A DNA stretch of 64,000 nt from Larimichthys crocea. Its lineage: Eukaryota > Chordata > Actinopteri > Sciaenidae. The DNA lies in the NCBI RefSeq assembly GCF_000972845.2, contig NC_040032.1, positions 18,966,636 to 19,030,635 of the forward strand, in the 5' to 3' direction. Position numbers and translations under genes: made by a program. The notes beneath the pieces are model-generated. The model was given only the letters and a program-made list of their open reading frames with translations. It was not told the origin of the DNA and did no database searches. This document shows positions 14,392-28,400 of this stretch, in pieces (position 1 is the stretch's first letter; the number at the start of each line of letters is the position of its first letter).

Positions 14392-15819
14392 AATGAAACA
14401 ATAATATAATGGGGTGAGGCCCAGATATGAATAAAATTGGTTTATAGTGTCCCTGAGTTGAACTTTTCCTCAATACTGCATCATGAGGTCTAAATAACAT
14501 TATAAAGTTTTATGCAACAAAAAGGTTGCATATTGAAGATGATTTTATTCAAAAGTTATCGAGGAGTCACCTTCCTCTGTGACTTAATATGAAACTTCAA
14601 ACAAACAACACAGTCCATGCTATTCAGCCTCGTGGCCTTCTGTTCATATTTTTAGTGAATCTGTTCCATTAAAAGTCTTGCTGCATTAGTCACTTTCTAT
14701 TTGCACTGTTACTGTGGATTTACAGACCTGGATTACTTTTAATACTGAAGGGGGAAAAAAGTTAAATATGATGATTATGACTAAGTCTGATGCTATTTTG
14801 AATTTATCCTTAATGGACACTGAAGACACTGTCATCACAAAGGATGAGTCTCTCCTGATTCAAACAAACAAACAAAACCTTTGAATATTACTGAACAAAT
14901 TCTGATGCCATTCAGCTCTTTTCAGAGCAACGTAATGGTATTAGCCATGGTTTCTGTTTGTAGTCTGTTTGTAGTCTGAAGTATTGACCAATCACGTTTA
15001 AGTGGGTTTTAGATTCATGCAAGTAAACAGTCTGTATAAAGAGCAGAAAAGGCGAAACTTATCAGCTGTAATATAATCGCAGACCCCACCAGCTATCGTC
15101 TGATGAGGGTTTAGCCTTTTATTAGCTTTTTAAAAATGTACCTTGTGAAACAATCTAATCATACAATATCTTTTCCCAACTCCAACTCCAACTCTGTAAA
15201 CAATGACAAGCTTACTGATATTCTTTTGTAGAATGGCCTAGGAAGGCCCCTGTCATTGACTGACCCTATGTTGGTTGGGTTTAGGTAAAAGGAGTGAGAT
15301 TGGTGAGGGTAAGAAAATCAGGGTAGCTAATTATCATTCCTTCGCCAACCTAGGAAAATAAATAAAAAAACACTAGAAGCCCCAAAACATTGAATGTTGT
15401 ACCCAGAGGCTAAATCGTCATCAGACAATTAGCCTACAGCCAATCTGTTCTGAGAATGCCTCCCTACTTGAGACATTAGTAAAGGTATTGTGCAGTAGTA
15501 CAACAGTAGTAGTAATAAAAAAAAGACACACATTGCATCACATTGAACATCATTTATTATATATTTTGTATGTGTAGTCTTTTTTTTGGCGTTCATGTCT
15601 ATAAAACATCATGAACTAAACAACCCACGACGCACTTCTCACTAGTATATCTAGAAAAGTATTCAAAATACTTGCAGAACAAAATAGTTCAGGCTCAGAT
15701 AAAAAGATGCAGATGATGACTCTGTGCAAGTGAAAGTTTGGACAAAAGAGGAAAAAGGGAAAGCGATTGTGTGAGGAAAAACTTTTTTGGCATGAACGCC
15801 ACAGCAGGAAGTATGAATT

Positions 15820-15848
15820 TGTGTGTGCGTGTGTGTGTTGTGTGTGTG
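15820..15848. repeat. (GT)n microsatellite, interrupted
   Basis: GT dinucleotides with two interruptions. Confidence 0.85.
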
Positions 15849-17289
15849 CTATGATGTAACACTGATGTGATTTAAAGGTTGGGAAACAGAGATGAAGCAG
15901 AGTGTTCTGGATAGGAATGCATGGCTGGCTGACTCTTTGCTGAAGCAAAAGCAAAAAAAAGGGACAAGACAGGAGCAGCTTGGAAATGAGAAAGCTGAGA
16001 CGTGGCTCTGCATGAAAAAACAAATATTCCTCAACAATCCCATAAAAAAAAAGAAGAAGAAAGAAAAGATAGAGAAAATCTGCTGTGCAAACATCTGCTT
16101 CTGTATATCTCGAAACAAACTGCAGCTCAATCTCAGGTATATTTAGCCTGCACTCTAATCTGTCAACAAAGCTGAAATGTGTCTTCAGCTTCACTGAATA
16201 CATTTGAGCGTTTAGGCCAGTTTATAAGCTTTTACAGTGGAAAATGATTCCACTGTTGGGCATAAAACTTTCACCAGCCCTGTATTGTAGAATATTATCC
16301 TGATGCTTTTTTCTGTGTGAGATGAAGAGAATACCTGCTGAAAGCACAATTTGACAGACGGGACTGCAGAACTGAATATAGAAATGGCTTTACTGTTTAT
16401 TCTGCATTGACAGAACTAAACAAAAATTTTAAAGGGTGAAATATTTAAAACATATATTCTGCAAAAGTGGAACATACACATCACATGCTTTCTAAACACA
16501 TTTTGTTTTTAAGTTTCTCTTGTTGAAATGACATTTCCATCTCGGTTTTCTCACATGAAGGGGATATTATCATAAAATATGTTTTAACATTTCATTCACA
16601 TGCAGGGAAAACTGCTTCATCTTAAAGTATTAGCTCAGACAATAGCTCAGTAATGTTGGGGTAAAAGGGACAACATGGCTTTAAAAAGCACATGTGCGTT
16701 TTCACATGACTTTTTAGGGGATTACTTACTTACCTTTTTAGGGGCTTACTCGAAAACTTGCGCAGTGGAGTAATAGCGTCTACCAACACTGCATGGCACA
16801 TGGATTTGTGTGAAAATTTGTAGAATTTAGTGGGTTTATTTAAGCAGCTCAAAAACATATTACAGATGAGTTCATTTCATAAGGAAGTCACAAAACTCTA
16901 GCTGTTGTAGGCTTTGTTTTGCCAACCTGGGTAAGAACTGAGCTGTCCGGCTGTTGACTCACTCCCTAAACTCTTGATTGGTCCACCTTAGGAAGTTCCT
17001 TAAGTTATCACACAAATGTCAGCTCGAAGGGAAGTCAGTGAGGAAATGTTGAAACCTTATTGAAACGGGGAACTAAGTTGTCATGAGACAGACCTTTTGG
17101 AAACCACTTTGCATCCTGCTTCATGCACATTCATCACGAGAGAAATCTGCTTTGATAATGACAAAAAGCTACATAACAGCCACAACCACTTTACTAATTA
17201 ATTCATTATCACACACTGACTAATGCCTTTTAAGCAAGAGAAAGGTGAGGAGTGTAACAAGCAGCTCAGCACGAGGCTTCACTACAGGT

Positions 17290-17307
17290 TGTGTGTGTGT
17301 GTGTGTG
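17290..17307. repeat. (TG)n microsatellite
   Basis: Pure GT run. Confidence 0.85.
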
Positions 17308-20300
17308 AATGTGTGTTCACGCAGGTAATAGCCATGAGGCTGGACTATCCTATAGCTATCTATAGGATCAATCTCAGGCCATAGAGGACCACACTGGACC
17401 ATTGTTATGGTATGGGGGAGGGATAGCTCGCCTGAAAAGGACCCTAATCTGTGTGCAAAGTTAGAGTTAGTGCAGGAGCAGCGAACTGAAGTCTGCAGCA
17501 GAGAGGAAGAGGACTGATGTGAAGTTTTGCTGATATCTGAATGTCAGTTTTGAACATCATTTTGAGTTCCTTTGAACAATGTAAATGTTTCAATGAAAAC
17601 CTGATGACCCTAAATACATTCAAAAAGTTGGTAAGTGTACAAGTTCTGCCAGAAAAAGATACGTGTTTCTTTCTGAATGCTCAATTACTGATGAATGTGT
17701 ACACAGATACATTTACCAATGACTTCCCATCTCTCATAATGTGTATATATACAAATGTGTTCATATGTATTATATGTGAAAGTCACTAGTCTCTAGTCAT
17801 GTGGAGGAAAACAGAGGATGAATTCCCTCTGAAATGTCGAGGAAGAATTTCCAGTTCTTTATTTTTAATGTAGATTTTAAAACTCATTCATTTTTGACTA
17901 GTCGTTCAGATAAACATTGCAGCAGACCCAAAGTCTCTCTGTAGATGCTACATACAATTCTAGGGATGTATGAAATCAGAGTGAAACGCAGTTCCTCTTC
18001 TTTGTGAAATCAGTGAAGGTTCTAACACGCAGATGAACCTGCATTCTGACATATATGATTACAGTCTCAATTCAGAGACACTTAAACCTACATGTGGTTG
18101 CATTCCCTCCACAGAACATGTGGATGTTTCTGTTAATTTAAGTTAGTCTGCCACCTTTTGGACAATTCAGGCAATTACTTAAGGTTAATAAGGACTTCTC
18201 TGTGACAACCTATCCATGCAAAAACACAGTTCCACAGGCTTAAGGGCATCACATAAATAATTTCATGTAATCGTGGTTGTTAATTTAGTGTTTAATTGTA
18301 AGCAACATAATCATGAGATGACACTGTGGTTAGACACATTCTAGTACATCCAATGAATTGGGTCATTTTTAGTTAAAATCAAATTGATAATAACAATAAA
18401 ATAATAAGAAATTTAATATTAGTTTGCATATAAATACATGTGAGTCTATTATACAATATTGGCCTTTAGTGCAGCCTATGTCAGGCTCAGTATGTCTCTA
18501 GATTGGGAACATGCTGCTCTCTAGTGGTCAATATGCACAGCTGTATGATACACAGATTACATACACATTAAATAGCCTTCAGTGGGGTGAAAGTATGTTA
18601 ATCATGACCTGGGTGAAAATGAGTCTCTAAGTGGTAGGTGATGTAAGTATGTAGCCTGTGTTTGTTTTGCAGGTTTTATTTCCTGGTAACAGAAGAGAAA
18701 GAGAAAAAGAGATGCTTACTAACTAAATCATTTTCTTTAGAGAGTATTGAAAAAAACATTCTGTGCTAACGTGGAATAGAAAGGTTGTCTTAACTTCCAT
18801 GAGTGGGGTTGTGCAAGTTTTGGGTATTTATCCCTCATCCAGGGCTAAAGCACGGTTGAAAGAAAACATTCAAACACACTTCTCCCTGTATGTTGAATAA
18901 CTGACACAAAGACAGAATAACCTTTAAAGTATTTTATGCATAAATTATTCATCAAAAGCTGTCATTGTTTTGAACTTTAACGAAATAGATTTGTTGCTTT
19001 TGTCCAATAAGTATACTTAAAAGCTAAATTAATACCTTAATAAAGAATTATTAGATTTATTTGTGTTGCTTAGACAGCATACAGATTTTCTTTTGCTTAT
19101 TTGAGCAGCATTTATTATTCTGATTATGGGGAAATGTTTTAATACTCAGATGTGTATTAGTCAACTAATTTCACATAGTCATCATATACTAAGCATACAT
19201 AGTATAGAATGGCAAATATTGTTAAGAAAGGCATTACCCAAGTTAGTATTTATTATCATCAGTATTTTCTCATTTGGAAAAAAAATTGTTTTACCACAGG
19301 TGTTGCTGGATATTCCTCTTTTAACATCATTATTGTTCATTAATCTTTTTATATTTACATTTTATACCTATATTTATATTTTAAATATGACTCATACATC
19401 AGACGTAGACACACATCTGATGAATAATTCTTTATTGTTCGGGTTGTTTTAAATATTTTCTTCCATATTCTCATACATATAAATATTGCATGTACAATAT
19501 ATACTGTATATTACTGATTACTGACATTATGATGGTGTTTTTACTGCAAATATTCATAATCAAACCGTTTCTTATGTAATCTGTGATATTATTTGACATC
19601 TTAATAAATCATCGTCTGTCATATATGCTAGGATGTACCACATAATCCTTGTAAATGAAGAAAAAAAAAGCTATACAATGTTTTTGTTTTTTCTTTACCT
19701 TTATTGAACACAAGAATTTCTGGCAGAATGCAAAGTCAAAATGTGTTTTCCTTCTTTCCTCAGTTAGTATTCAATATTTACACCGGTGACAGACAGATAT
19801 AGGAGTGGTAGCCTACCTGTGTCTGACCTACATTATGAGCTCTGGAGCAGTGACAGTGACCAGCTATTGGCAGTGGAGGCTCAAGTCTCCTGTCTGACTG
19901 AATATGAAGCAGTTGGGTGTTACACTGTTACGTGTGTGTGTTGGTGATTCTTACTGCGAACCAGAGAACCTTGGCAGGTTGTTTTTCTCCCTTTCAAACC
20001 CTGAAAAATTCATGTTGCTTTGTCTTCTCGCAAACGCTGAGCAAGATGAAAAAATCTTCTAGATGTCTTTATTCTGACTGAATCAAGTGGCGGACTCAAA
20101 GAGAAAAATGCAAGGCTGCCACTGTGTCATTCTTGTTGTTTTGAGGTAACCGAACATGGGGGACTTGCTCACATGCTGTCCTCCACAAATGAATTTCAGG
20201 AGTCGTGACATGAGTAGAAAAGGTTTTCATGTAAACTAGCACAAAAATTGGACCCACATTTGCATTTCCACAATATTTTCAAGCTTGTTTTTGGACAAAA

Positions 20301-23300
20301 CAAAAAGCGCACATGGTACTTTTTGTATATTTTCACACTGTATTTCAGCAGAAACAGTAAAATTTGCTTACGACACATCACCTTCCTTTTTGTCTTTTGA
20401 GACAAAAGTAATTAAAAAAATATTTGGGAAACATGACAAGTTACACAACACTTGCAAAAAGATAATTACAATACATGAAGCGTTTTCCATATCAAAAACT
20501 GTGATAATATTATCCATTTCTAATATATTTTGCATGCTTGCTTCTGACAAATCCAGCTATTTCAAATATTTTAGAGAATATGGGACCTGAGCAAAGTGTC
20601 ATTGTGTCATTCTCATGTGATGCCAGTAATCTAGGATGAGGTGCGTCCACGTTTTCATTTAAGGGTAAATCTGGTTTATTACAGCTTGGGTCTTATTTCT
20701 GTAGCTTTGGCCATCACTCCTATTTATTCTATTTATCAATTGGTGAGATCTTGGTGAGATTGAGATCTTATTTTTTAGGAATAATAGTGAAAGTGTGTAC
20801 ATCTAAAATGTTGGTATTGTTGATTTTGGATCAGGTTAAATTGTCCTCAGGTCCCGTTTGTTTTGAGTCCATTTATTTATTTAGGTTTGGGTACACAACT
20901 CCATGGGCTCTTGCCCACAAAACCTCTAGTCGTACACAACTACAGTTTTCATCGTAGTATTCAACTTTGTTTCTTTCCTTAGTAAGTTTGACTAGCTTGT
21001 GGTTTTCTTTACAATCCATTTGATAGTCTGGCTGCTCGTGTTTCTTGCCGCAGTTGGACCTCTTTTTAGAGATGCAACTTTCTCAGATCTCAGCAGTTAA
21101 TTTGTTGAATCTGATATTCATCATAATGATAGAAATGATGGCAAAACCTACCAAAATAAGATAAACCAGAATAAATCCTTTAAGGGCTGTGTAAAGGACC
21201 CATTGTATATACTTGAACACAATGACTCAGCCAATGTGACACAATTTGGACAAAGCACTGCTGAACTTACATTGTGAAATGCAGTAAATGAAAAAGCAAA
21301 TCGGCAAGAAGATGGAGATGTGAAACTTTTAATGGACAGACACTGAGAGGAATGGAATGCATGCCATCATTTTCTTATTCAAAGGCACTGTGTCTTTCTA
21401 GTTTGCTGCTGACTTCTGTACTTTGATGTGGGGAATTCTGTCGCATACTATCAGCTACATCTTTTCACAATCAAACTATTTGCTCAACTCTATGACAAAG
21501 GACACAATGGATTCACAAATTCACAGTGTACTAGCTTGCAGTCTAAAGTAGGAGGAACACTGTACAAAAACAGATGGTCAGTTTTTTTTAACCTTCAAAA
21601 TCCAAAGCAGGGTACAATGGCTTGAGAAGGAACATTTTGAAATCACTTTATTTACTTTCTATGGAGAAAAAGAAACCTTTAAACACCGCAGACCAAATTC
21701 TTTCCTGGTTAGTTAAAAGAGGCCACATTTCTTCTATTTCTTCTTCTTTTTCTTCTCATTCAGTTTTGCTTTAAAAAAGACCACTGAAAGGCCATGCTTA
21801 ATGACTTGAGAGTGTACATTCATTTACAGACACAGAGCCAGTATTAGTCTCTCAATTTAAGCCAAATTCCAGAGTTTTCCACAGGACCTATGACTCCTTG
21901 AGGTCTTTCATTAGTTAGGGCTAGACTGTTATTAGCAGTTTAACTCATTGGTTATCTTACCAAGTATGTAATGAGGATTGGTAACAATGTCACATCTGTA
22001 TTTCTGTTCAGTGTACATGCTAAAGTTAGCTTGTAGTATGCTCAATGACCATTGCCAATTGACATAATCCAAAATCTCAATCCTGACAAATAACATCCAA
22101 TAATACCAGAGGACAACGGTAGAGCTGGATGGTTGATGTTCTGTGCTGGTCTGTAACTAGTCTTAGCTTGACAGGAATGGTCTGATGCTGGTGAAAATTG
22201 TACATGTCAATCACATGTTCTGAAATTGACTGACCCCTTAAAAAGCATAGATGGTTTATTTTGCTAGTTTAGCAAAAAACTAAACCTAATGCCAGCATAA
22301 TGTTGTTTCAGAAGTAAAATGATTACATTTATTTACATGTAATGAAACATTACAGGTCTCAGCTGCCTAGCACGCTACATTGAGTTATGTTTAGTATATT
22401 GCTTGCTGTCTGAGGGTATTGAACATGCACAATGAACAGATATATTTATAGGAAACAGAGAGTGATCATGTAATGAGTCCTCTCCTCTCTCTGGGTAAAC
22501 CAATGGGCCAAACTGCCTAAAGAAATCAGTAGTAGTACTGAAGTCAAACTTATCCAAACTCCAAAAAAGTGTTGAACTATAAAATGTGTGTATTCTCTTT
22601 ATGGCTTTCTTTTATTCAATCAATTCAACAAATCACAGATTTTTTGTTTTTGTGTGTCTTTAACATCTGTCCAGGAATAACAGCTAAAAACTCAATTGTG
22701 CCAATCGTGACTCATTTTAAAGATTTCCAGACATTTTTCCAGATAATTTCCAGTAAGTGGACCCTGTGCTAAGAATATAGTAATAAACTGAGCTTTGAAT
22801 AAAGTGATAAACTGTACTAAAACTACAATACATGTCACATCACCGCAGACACAAACTAATTAAAGACTGAAATGGAAGATGGAGAAAGCAGTGGTGACAC
22901 AAACTCACACTGACAACAGTTGTGGTGAAAGAGAGAAAACGATGACTGAGGGCATCAAATATTTGGTGACTCAAGAGGTGTAGAAATGTCAGGTTGAGTT
23001 ATAAGCAGTGAACAATATTGGTTAGCACAGAGAAGGCAACAATGGCTATGAACCAGAAAAGAAGGTAAAGATTGGTTAAATCCAAGGAAATAAACTGAGT
23101 GTAGTATCCAAGACCAATTGCAAGCAGTGGAAACTGATGTGTCAAGAATTCAGAGAGTTTGGTCGACAAGCCTGCAAGGGCTTGTTTTCTTTCAACAAAC
23201 ATGTCTACTTCTCAGTCCAAACCTGCTTACTGAAAATGTTTTGACAAAATACACATAGCCTTTAAAGTCACCGGTAAGCCCAAACCTGTCAGGTAAAGAA

Positions 23301-24553
23301 CTGGTCCGAAATGCTTAAAAGAGACCTCTGGAAAAGTTGTGTGTGAAAGAGAAGGAGATAAAGGTGTGGCCTAAAGAAAACCAAATGACAGTATTAACAA
23401 ATCACACATAAGCTGTGTCCCCTTACAGGTGCCACCTCCTTCAAAAAACATTGTTTATAAGGATCGCTTATTAGACCAGAACTAATGGGTGGTTCTCATC
23501 AACTCGTGAGGTCAAAAATTATCAGCAATTATATCCATATATTTAAATTAACATTCACTATGTGGCTTACTAAAAGAACCAGTGGCCTTTAAGCCTGGCT
23601 TGCATTATTTACAACCTGTAGCATCCTTTTTAAATGGTCTAGCTTATAAAATATATTTACCAGTGACCTCACCTGGTGTATTTGGCCACATGATCATTTT
23701 CTGAGTTGATAAGAATTGAAAGCTGGGCACACCAGCAATCTCCATCAAATTCAGGCCAAATAAGGCAGCATTTCTCCTTTGGAACTAGACACACAAGTTG
23801 ACCTTTTACAACATAGTCAGTCTTCAAAATTAGTTGGGAGATGTGGCCTCTGAAAAGGAACACAGCAAGAAACTTCAACGTGACCATTTCTTTACCCTAA
23901 ACCCAACCCAACCCACCCCAACCCTGTCTCCTAAAAATGTTCATATACAGCTCATTTGTAACAGCAAATACATTTGGATTACAGTTTTTCACACAATAAG
24001 TTAACATTTCAGTGAACTTATCTGCAAAGAAACCAGATATTTATGCTGAAAGCAAAACAGTCACCGACAATCTATTTCACATGTTTTTGTACGACATCCA
24101 ATTATGTCAACAAAGGCATTACTGACATTCCTCTATTCATTATTATGTTTATACAACTCAAAGCACTTGGATGAGGGTTAAGAAAAGATGTGGGTCATTA
24201 CAACTTTCCTTACAAAATTTAGAAGCCATAACAAAACTATGTGTGGGATTCAGGACTTTGTACAACGACCAGGCCTCCCCTATGAAACACAGCACTTTGC
24301 AGACTTAAAAAACCCCCCAATGCGAGTGAACATTATGCTTGCAGCAGTTATGTTTCTTGCATAATATAACAGGCAAAACCATTTACCAATATACATGTAC
24401 TGCATGAACAAACTTTTTAGGGAGACAGGGTTGAAAACCCCGAACCTCGACTTTAAAAGCATGACAAATCTTTCTCCGGTGTCTTCTTCCGTTTCTTATA
24501 GCTTAGGCTATAAATTATTTCTGGACCAGAACCATATGGAGACAACATTTAAG

Positions 24554-24594
24554 GAAAAAAACAAAAAAAACAAAAAAACAAACAAAAAAAAAAC
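24554..24594. repeat. A-rich low-complexity tract
   Basis: Runs of A interrupted by single C. It lies in the putative 3'UTR and is T-rich in the transcript. Confidence 0.8.
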
Positions 24595-25233
24595 ATCTAA
24601 GGAGGAACCAAATGACAGCAAAATGTACAGAAATACAGTAACTTCGTAAAAACAGGCATGCTAATGTTCTAATCTCTAGCCCTGGAAATAACACATTAAA
24701 AAAGCTAAATAGGCAGTAACATCTGCACATTTTTTAAACACAACAAAATATCGACAAAGGAAAAAAAAAAAAGACCCATATTTCATTAACATGATGATGA
24801 CCATACTGCATATAGAATTATAGTATTGGTAATGCACCAGTCTTATGTGTGTGTGGGCAGTAATCTGTGAAGTAAAGCTACAGTCCAACCATTGTTATCT
24901 AGAGGAAAATAGTAGATAGATTCTGTTCCTTATTTACCAGCTGATCAATTTAATATTACATAAAAGAGAGAGGGTGAACTAGTATGAATTTCTCTTTTCT
25001 TTCTGTGATAAACAATAAAAACTGACGCAAAAGGAGCTAAGGCATGTGCATGAGGTCTTTACATTTTCCTGGTCAGAAGACACTGCAGAAAGAGACCCAT
25101 GATTTCTTTTTTTTTTCTGTAACTTTTAGTTGTTTTTTTCTGATGCAATGGGGTGGTGTGTGACATTGCTTTGAGGTTTCAGTGACTGTGACCCCCCCCC
25201 ACCCTTTTAACCTTAAAACCCCACACCCAACCA

Positions 25234-25254
25234 CCCTCCCTACCCTAACCACCC
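25234..25254 (-). other. ncam1: G-quadruplex motif in proximal 3'UTR
   Basis: On the transcript strand, four GGG runs are separated by loops of 6, 2 and 1 nt, starting 31 nt after the stop codon. A further G-run (25192-25200) follows. This meets the usual G3N1-7 rule and would be present in mRNA of all transmembrane isoforms. Confidence 0.7.
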
Positions 25255-25284
25255 TCTTCTTCCTGCTACTCTTGGTCAAGGAAA

Positions 25285-25405
25285 TTACGCTTTACTTTCA
25301 TTGCCGTTCGCCTGGGGAGCCTCGTTGGGAACTGTCTTCACCTCGGTTGTGGCATTCTTCACCTCCGTCTCACCTTTGGTGTTATCATCCTTCACAGTCT
25401 TACCG
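25285..25405 (-). CDS. ncam1: NCAM1 last coding exon: shared C-terminus of transmembrane isoforms
   Basis: The acceptor is cattcctatag, entering in phase 2. The 121 nt encode Asp (split codon), then GKTVKDDNTKGETEVKNATT, then EVKTVPNEAPQANGNESKA and TAA (25285-25287). The mammalian C-terminus, from memory, is EVKTVPNDATQTKENESKA, so the last 19 residues align end to end. This fixes the gene as NCAM1 and not NCAM2. It accepts both the 117-nt exon (NCAM-140: TEPDGKT) and the 456-nt exon (NCAM-180: AQNDGKT) in frame. Confidence 0.97.
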
Positions 25406-28400
25406 CTATAGGAATGAATACAGGAGAGAGAACCAAAAAGAGGCAAAAAAGAGAGGAGATTCCGTTAACAGTGATTCACTAGTCTTTCTCTCACAGCTAA
25501 AATGTCTGCTTTGAGCTGCCTTTTGTGTCATTTTTCAAAAAAAAGAAGGGAAAAATGAGGGTAAAACATGCAAGATGCTTTGAGGGAATTTGTTTTCCCT
25601 CCTGGAACTGAATGCATTTCACACATAATGGGATCAGGTTCACTATCCTAGCCAGACATCAAATAAGAGTACATGGATGTCACAGCTATTTTCAAGGAAC
25701 AATGAATGCTGATGTGGAATGAGACAGGGCCGGTACAGTAGGCACAATGCGTGAAGGAATGAAAGACTGAGGCATACCCTACAACATAAACTACAATACA
25801 CAAGAGGATTACACGCCGTCTGGACTGGGCAAAGACACAATGGAATGAGACTTTAAAGCCATACTTCACTTAAGTCGGACATTTTCTTGTGTTGGCATAT
25901 GTACCCTTGTTGGAATATATTATTAGTGATGTCCTGCTGGGGATTCCATTTTGAAAATGTGCTGCTTCACTGCTGTGTTGCATAAAGTCATCTCTTCTTC
26001 TGTCCTCTGTGTCAGCCCTCAAATAGCAATTTTAATCAATATGCTTCTCTTTCCTGCTGACACATATACATGTTCTCTGTGGGCCTTACAAAGTTAGGCC
26101 AAGAACTGCCCCAAATACAGGATCCATAAATACATCCAACCCTTACAGATTTAAAACTGAACCAGCCTTCGTATAAATGTCTTCATACTGTGATCTTTGA
26201 AAACTTTGATCCTAAATGTTACTGAAAATATATTGCATGTCTTAGTGTCTATACAAACAAGCTTGAAGTCTGAAGCTCCATCACCTTCACCAAAAGCAGT
26301 GGTTTCCAAGGGACCCATTTTCTATCACTGATAAAGAGACCACTGACAGATTGTATTTTTTACATTTCATTGCAATAACATTGTAGAACAACTGAAAATA
26401 TACTTTATACAATTGACCTAAACAGTGAACCCCAAAACTGCAGGAAGTTTGTATAAGACGAGTGATTTGGATGAATTTTGAATAGATTATTTCCTCTGAA
26501 AATTTTATATGATGATGATATTTTGGGGAGCTTTTTATACAATTCTCTGCCTGTATTATATATATTCTTTCAATCTTTAATAATCATACATACTTAATAC
26601 ATTTCTTTTTTGACAAATTCAGTGTTTTCTTCTCCCTGAAGCTGGTCCATTGTTATATTAACTCTTTGGTTAACTTGTATGTGATGTGGCTGTTTAGCAG
26701 AGAGAGAAGGCTCAATGAATATAGCTTATGTTCAAGACGTTCAACTTTAAAAATAACATTTTAATTTAGTTTTCTTCACAGAAATGAAGTTAAATGAAAT
26801 TAATGAAATGCTGAAATATGGGCCTTATTCAAAACACCTGCAAGCAAAACACTTACATAAAGTATTGACTGTTTTTCACCTTTTGACCAAAATACAAAAA
26901 CTTACATATTCCCTACTATAAGAATACTGCATTTTGGAGTATCCTCAACTAGAGCACCAAATTTGTCCTTCAGTATTCATAAAGTTGTACAAAACATCAA
27001 TAATCCTGACAGCATGATGACTACACAAGCCCTGACGAATCTATTCAACCACTATGCTATTGCAGCATTGATCTGCACTTGATATATCCTATATTTTATA
27101 TTTTGGCACACTCACAAGAGTGAGTGTTGTGCAAATGTTACCTTTCCATTTTCACATTTCATTCTTGCATTTAATTCAGATAAACCATGACACTAGGTTT
27201 ACAATTTCAAAACATAATGGACTGGTTTAGTCAACAACAATGCACATTAACATAAGTTCTAGAGCCCGTCTATCTTTAGCCCTCTCTTTTATATCCTACT
27301 TGCTGCAGTGTCTGCCCTTTAAACTGTAACTGTGTGTAACTCTTTCATCCAGCACCATCTGTAACTATGTCACTCTCAAGTCAATGGGCACTAGATCGCT
27401 TTAATGGAAGTTGATCATACTTCTAACTAATGTACTTTAAGCACTTGCACCCTTTCAAAACTATCCAGACTATCATTCTCTTGAAACATTTGTAAAAGAG
27501 TGCTCAGACATAATCAAGTGCAATTCAAAGCTACGCTGACCTGGTTTTGAAACTTTGTTCAAAATGGGGTGAACAGGAACATCACGAAAGACATACGTGA
27601 TATGTAGGAATCTATAGTCTGTGGAAAGATCTACAAAGATACGTCTCTGCTCAAGAGAGAAAAATGACTCCTGAGGAGGAACACGTCACTCAGAAATCCA
27701 ATAAACCCACAAGACGCCTGACAAGACATTTCAGCATTGGGATGCTGAAGAAGGATCACCACATAGATCAGTGGGAGAGCCGTGCCTCAGTCCTGTCAAA
27801 GAGTTATGAAGAAAAATCCCTCCAATGACAAGTTTGGTTATATCAAGGTGATGCTGAGCTGACAAGAGCCCTGCTTCCAACTAGCTCTCAACTCCCCATA
27901 CTTCACCACTGACATCTTCTTCTGGCCATCTGAGTGAGCAAAGTATGAGATGAAGGAGGGAGAGAAAGAGGACTGATTGTCAGTAAGCCTCTGTAATTCA
28001 TCTTTTGCCACAGCTTTCTCATCATCCTCACAGGGTGTCAGGAACATCTGCAAACTCCTGTGGGCAAACCTACAAATAACAAGCCTTCATAGAAACACTG
28101 GAACTACAGCTTTTTACTGTAATTTAATAAAAAAAGCGGTGTTGGCCTTCAATTTTTAGGATTTTATCAAAATGTTGAGGACACAGAAAGTGGTATTGCT
28201 CACTTTGTGACAAGTATTTAATTTACTTGAACAAGCTCATTCATCCTTGCAAAACAGAGAGTGTGACTGCACTCGTCTGAAGAGTTCAACACAAATATAT
28301 CTCCCTGTTCTTTCACCAGCTAAGACAAACTACAATCTGTTCGCTGTATATTTTGCAGCCATGTGGTTGTTGTTGATATATGAACTACAGTCAGCTATAG

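Larger units (their letters stand above)
1..22327. other. no gene recognised (intergenic, or distal 3'UTR at its right end)
   Basis: About 22 kb in which I find no coding exon on either strand. The open frames are short, lack domain motifs and follow base composition. It holds several CA/TG microsatellites, a long G homopolymer, trinucleotide repeats and a few interspersed-repeat fragments (listed separately). A GC-richer unique block at about 1680-1930 could be a regulatory element. In mammals TTC12 follows NCAM1, but no TTC12-like exon is visible here. Confidence 0.6.
22328..25284 (-). other. ncam1: 3'UTR of ncam1 transmembrane isoforms (extent uncertain)
   Basis: Sequence downstream of the stop. 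The proximal part is G-rich in the transcript, with a G-quadruplex motif at 25234-25254, followed by T-rich and A-rich tracts. The first minus-strand AATAAA after the stop is at 22328-22333, a second is at 22255-22260, and an ATTAAA lies at 24949-24954. None has a decisive downstream element, so this left limit is only the nearest canonical signal. Long NCAM1 3'UTRs are normal. Confidence 0.3.

Noticed and set aside
15616..16203. 195-codon minus-strand open frame
   Set aside because: Low-complexity Phe/Leu/Ser/His composition from T-rich sequence and a CA repeat. No recognisable domain.
1..22000. Exons of a downstream neighbour such as TTC12
   Set aside because: No TPR-like helices or spliced coding frame found on either strand.
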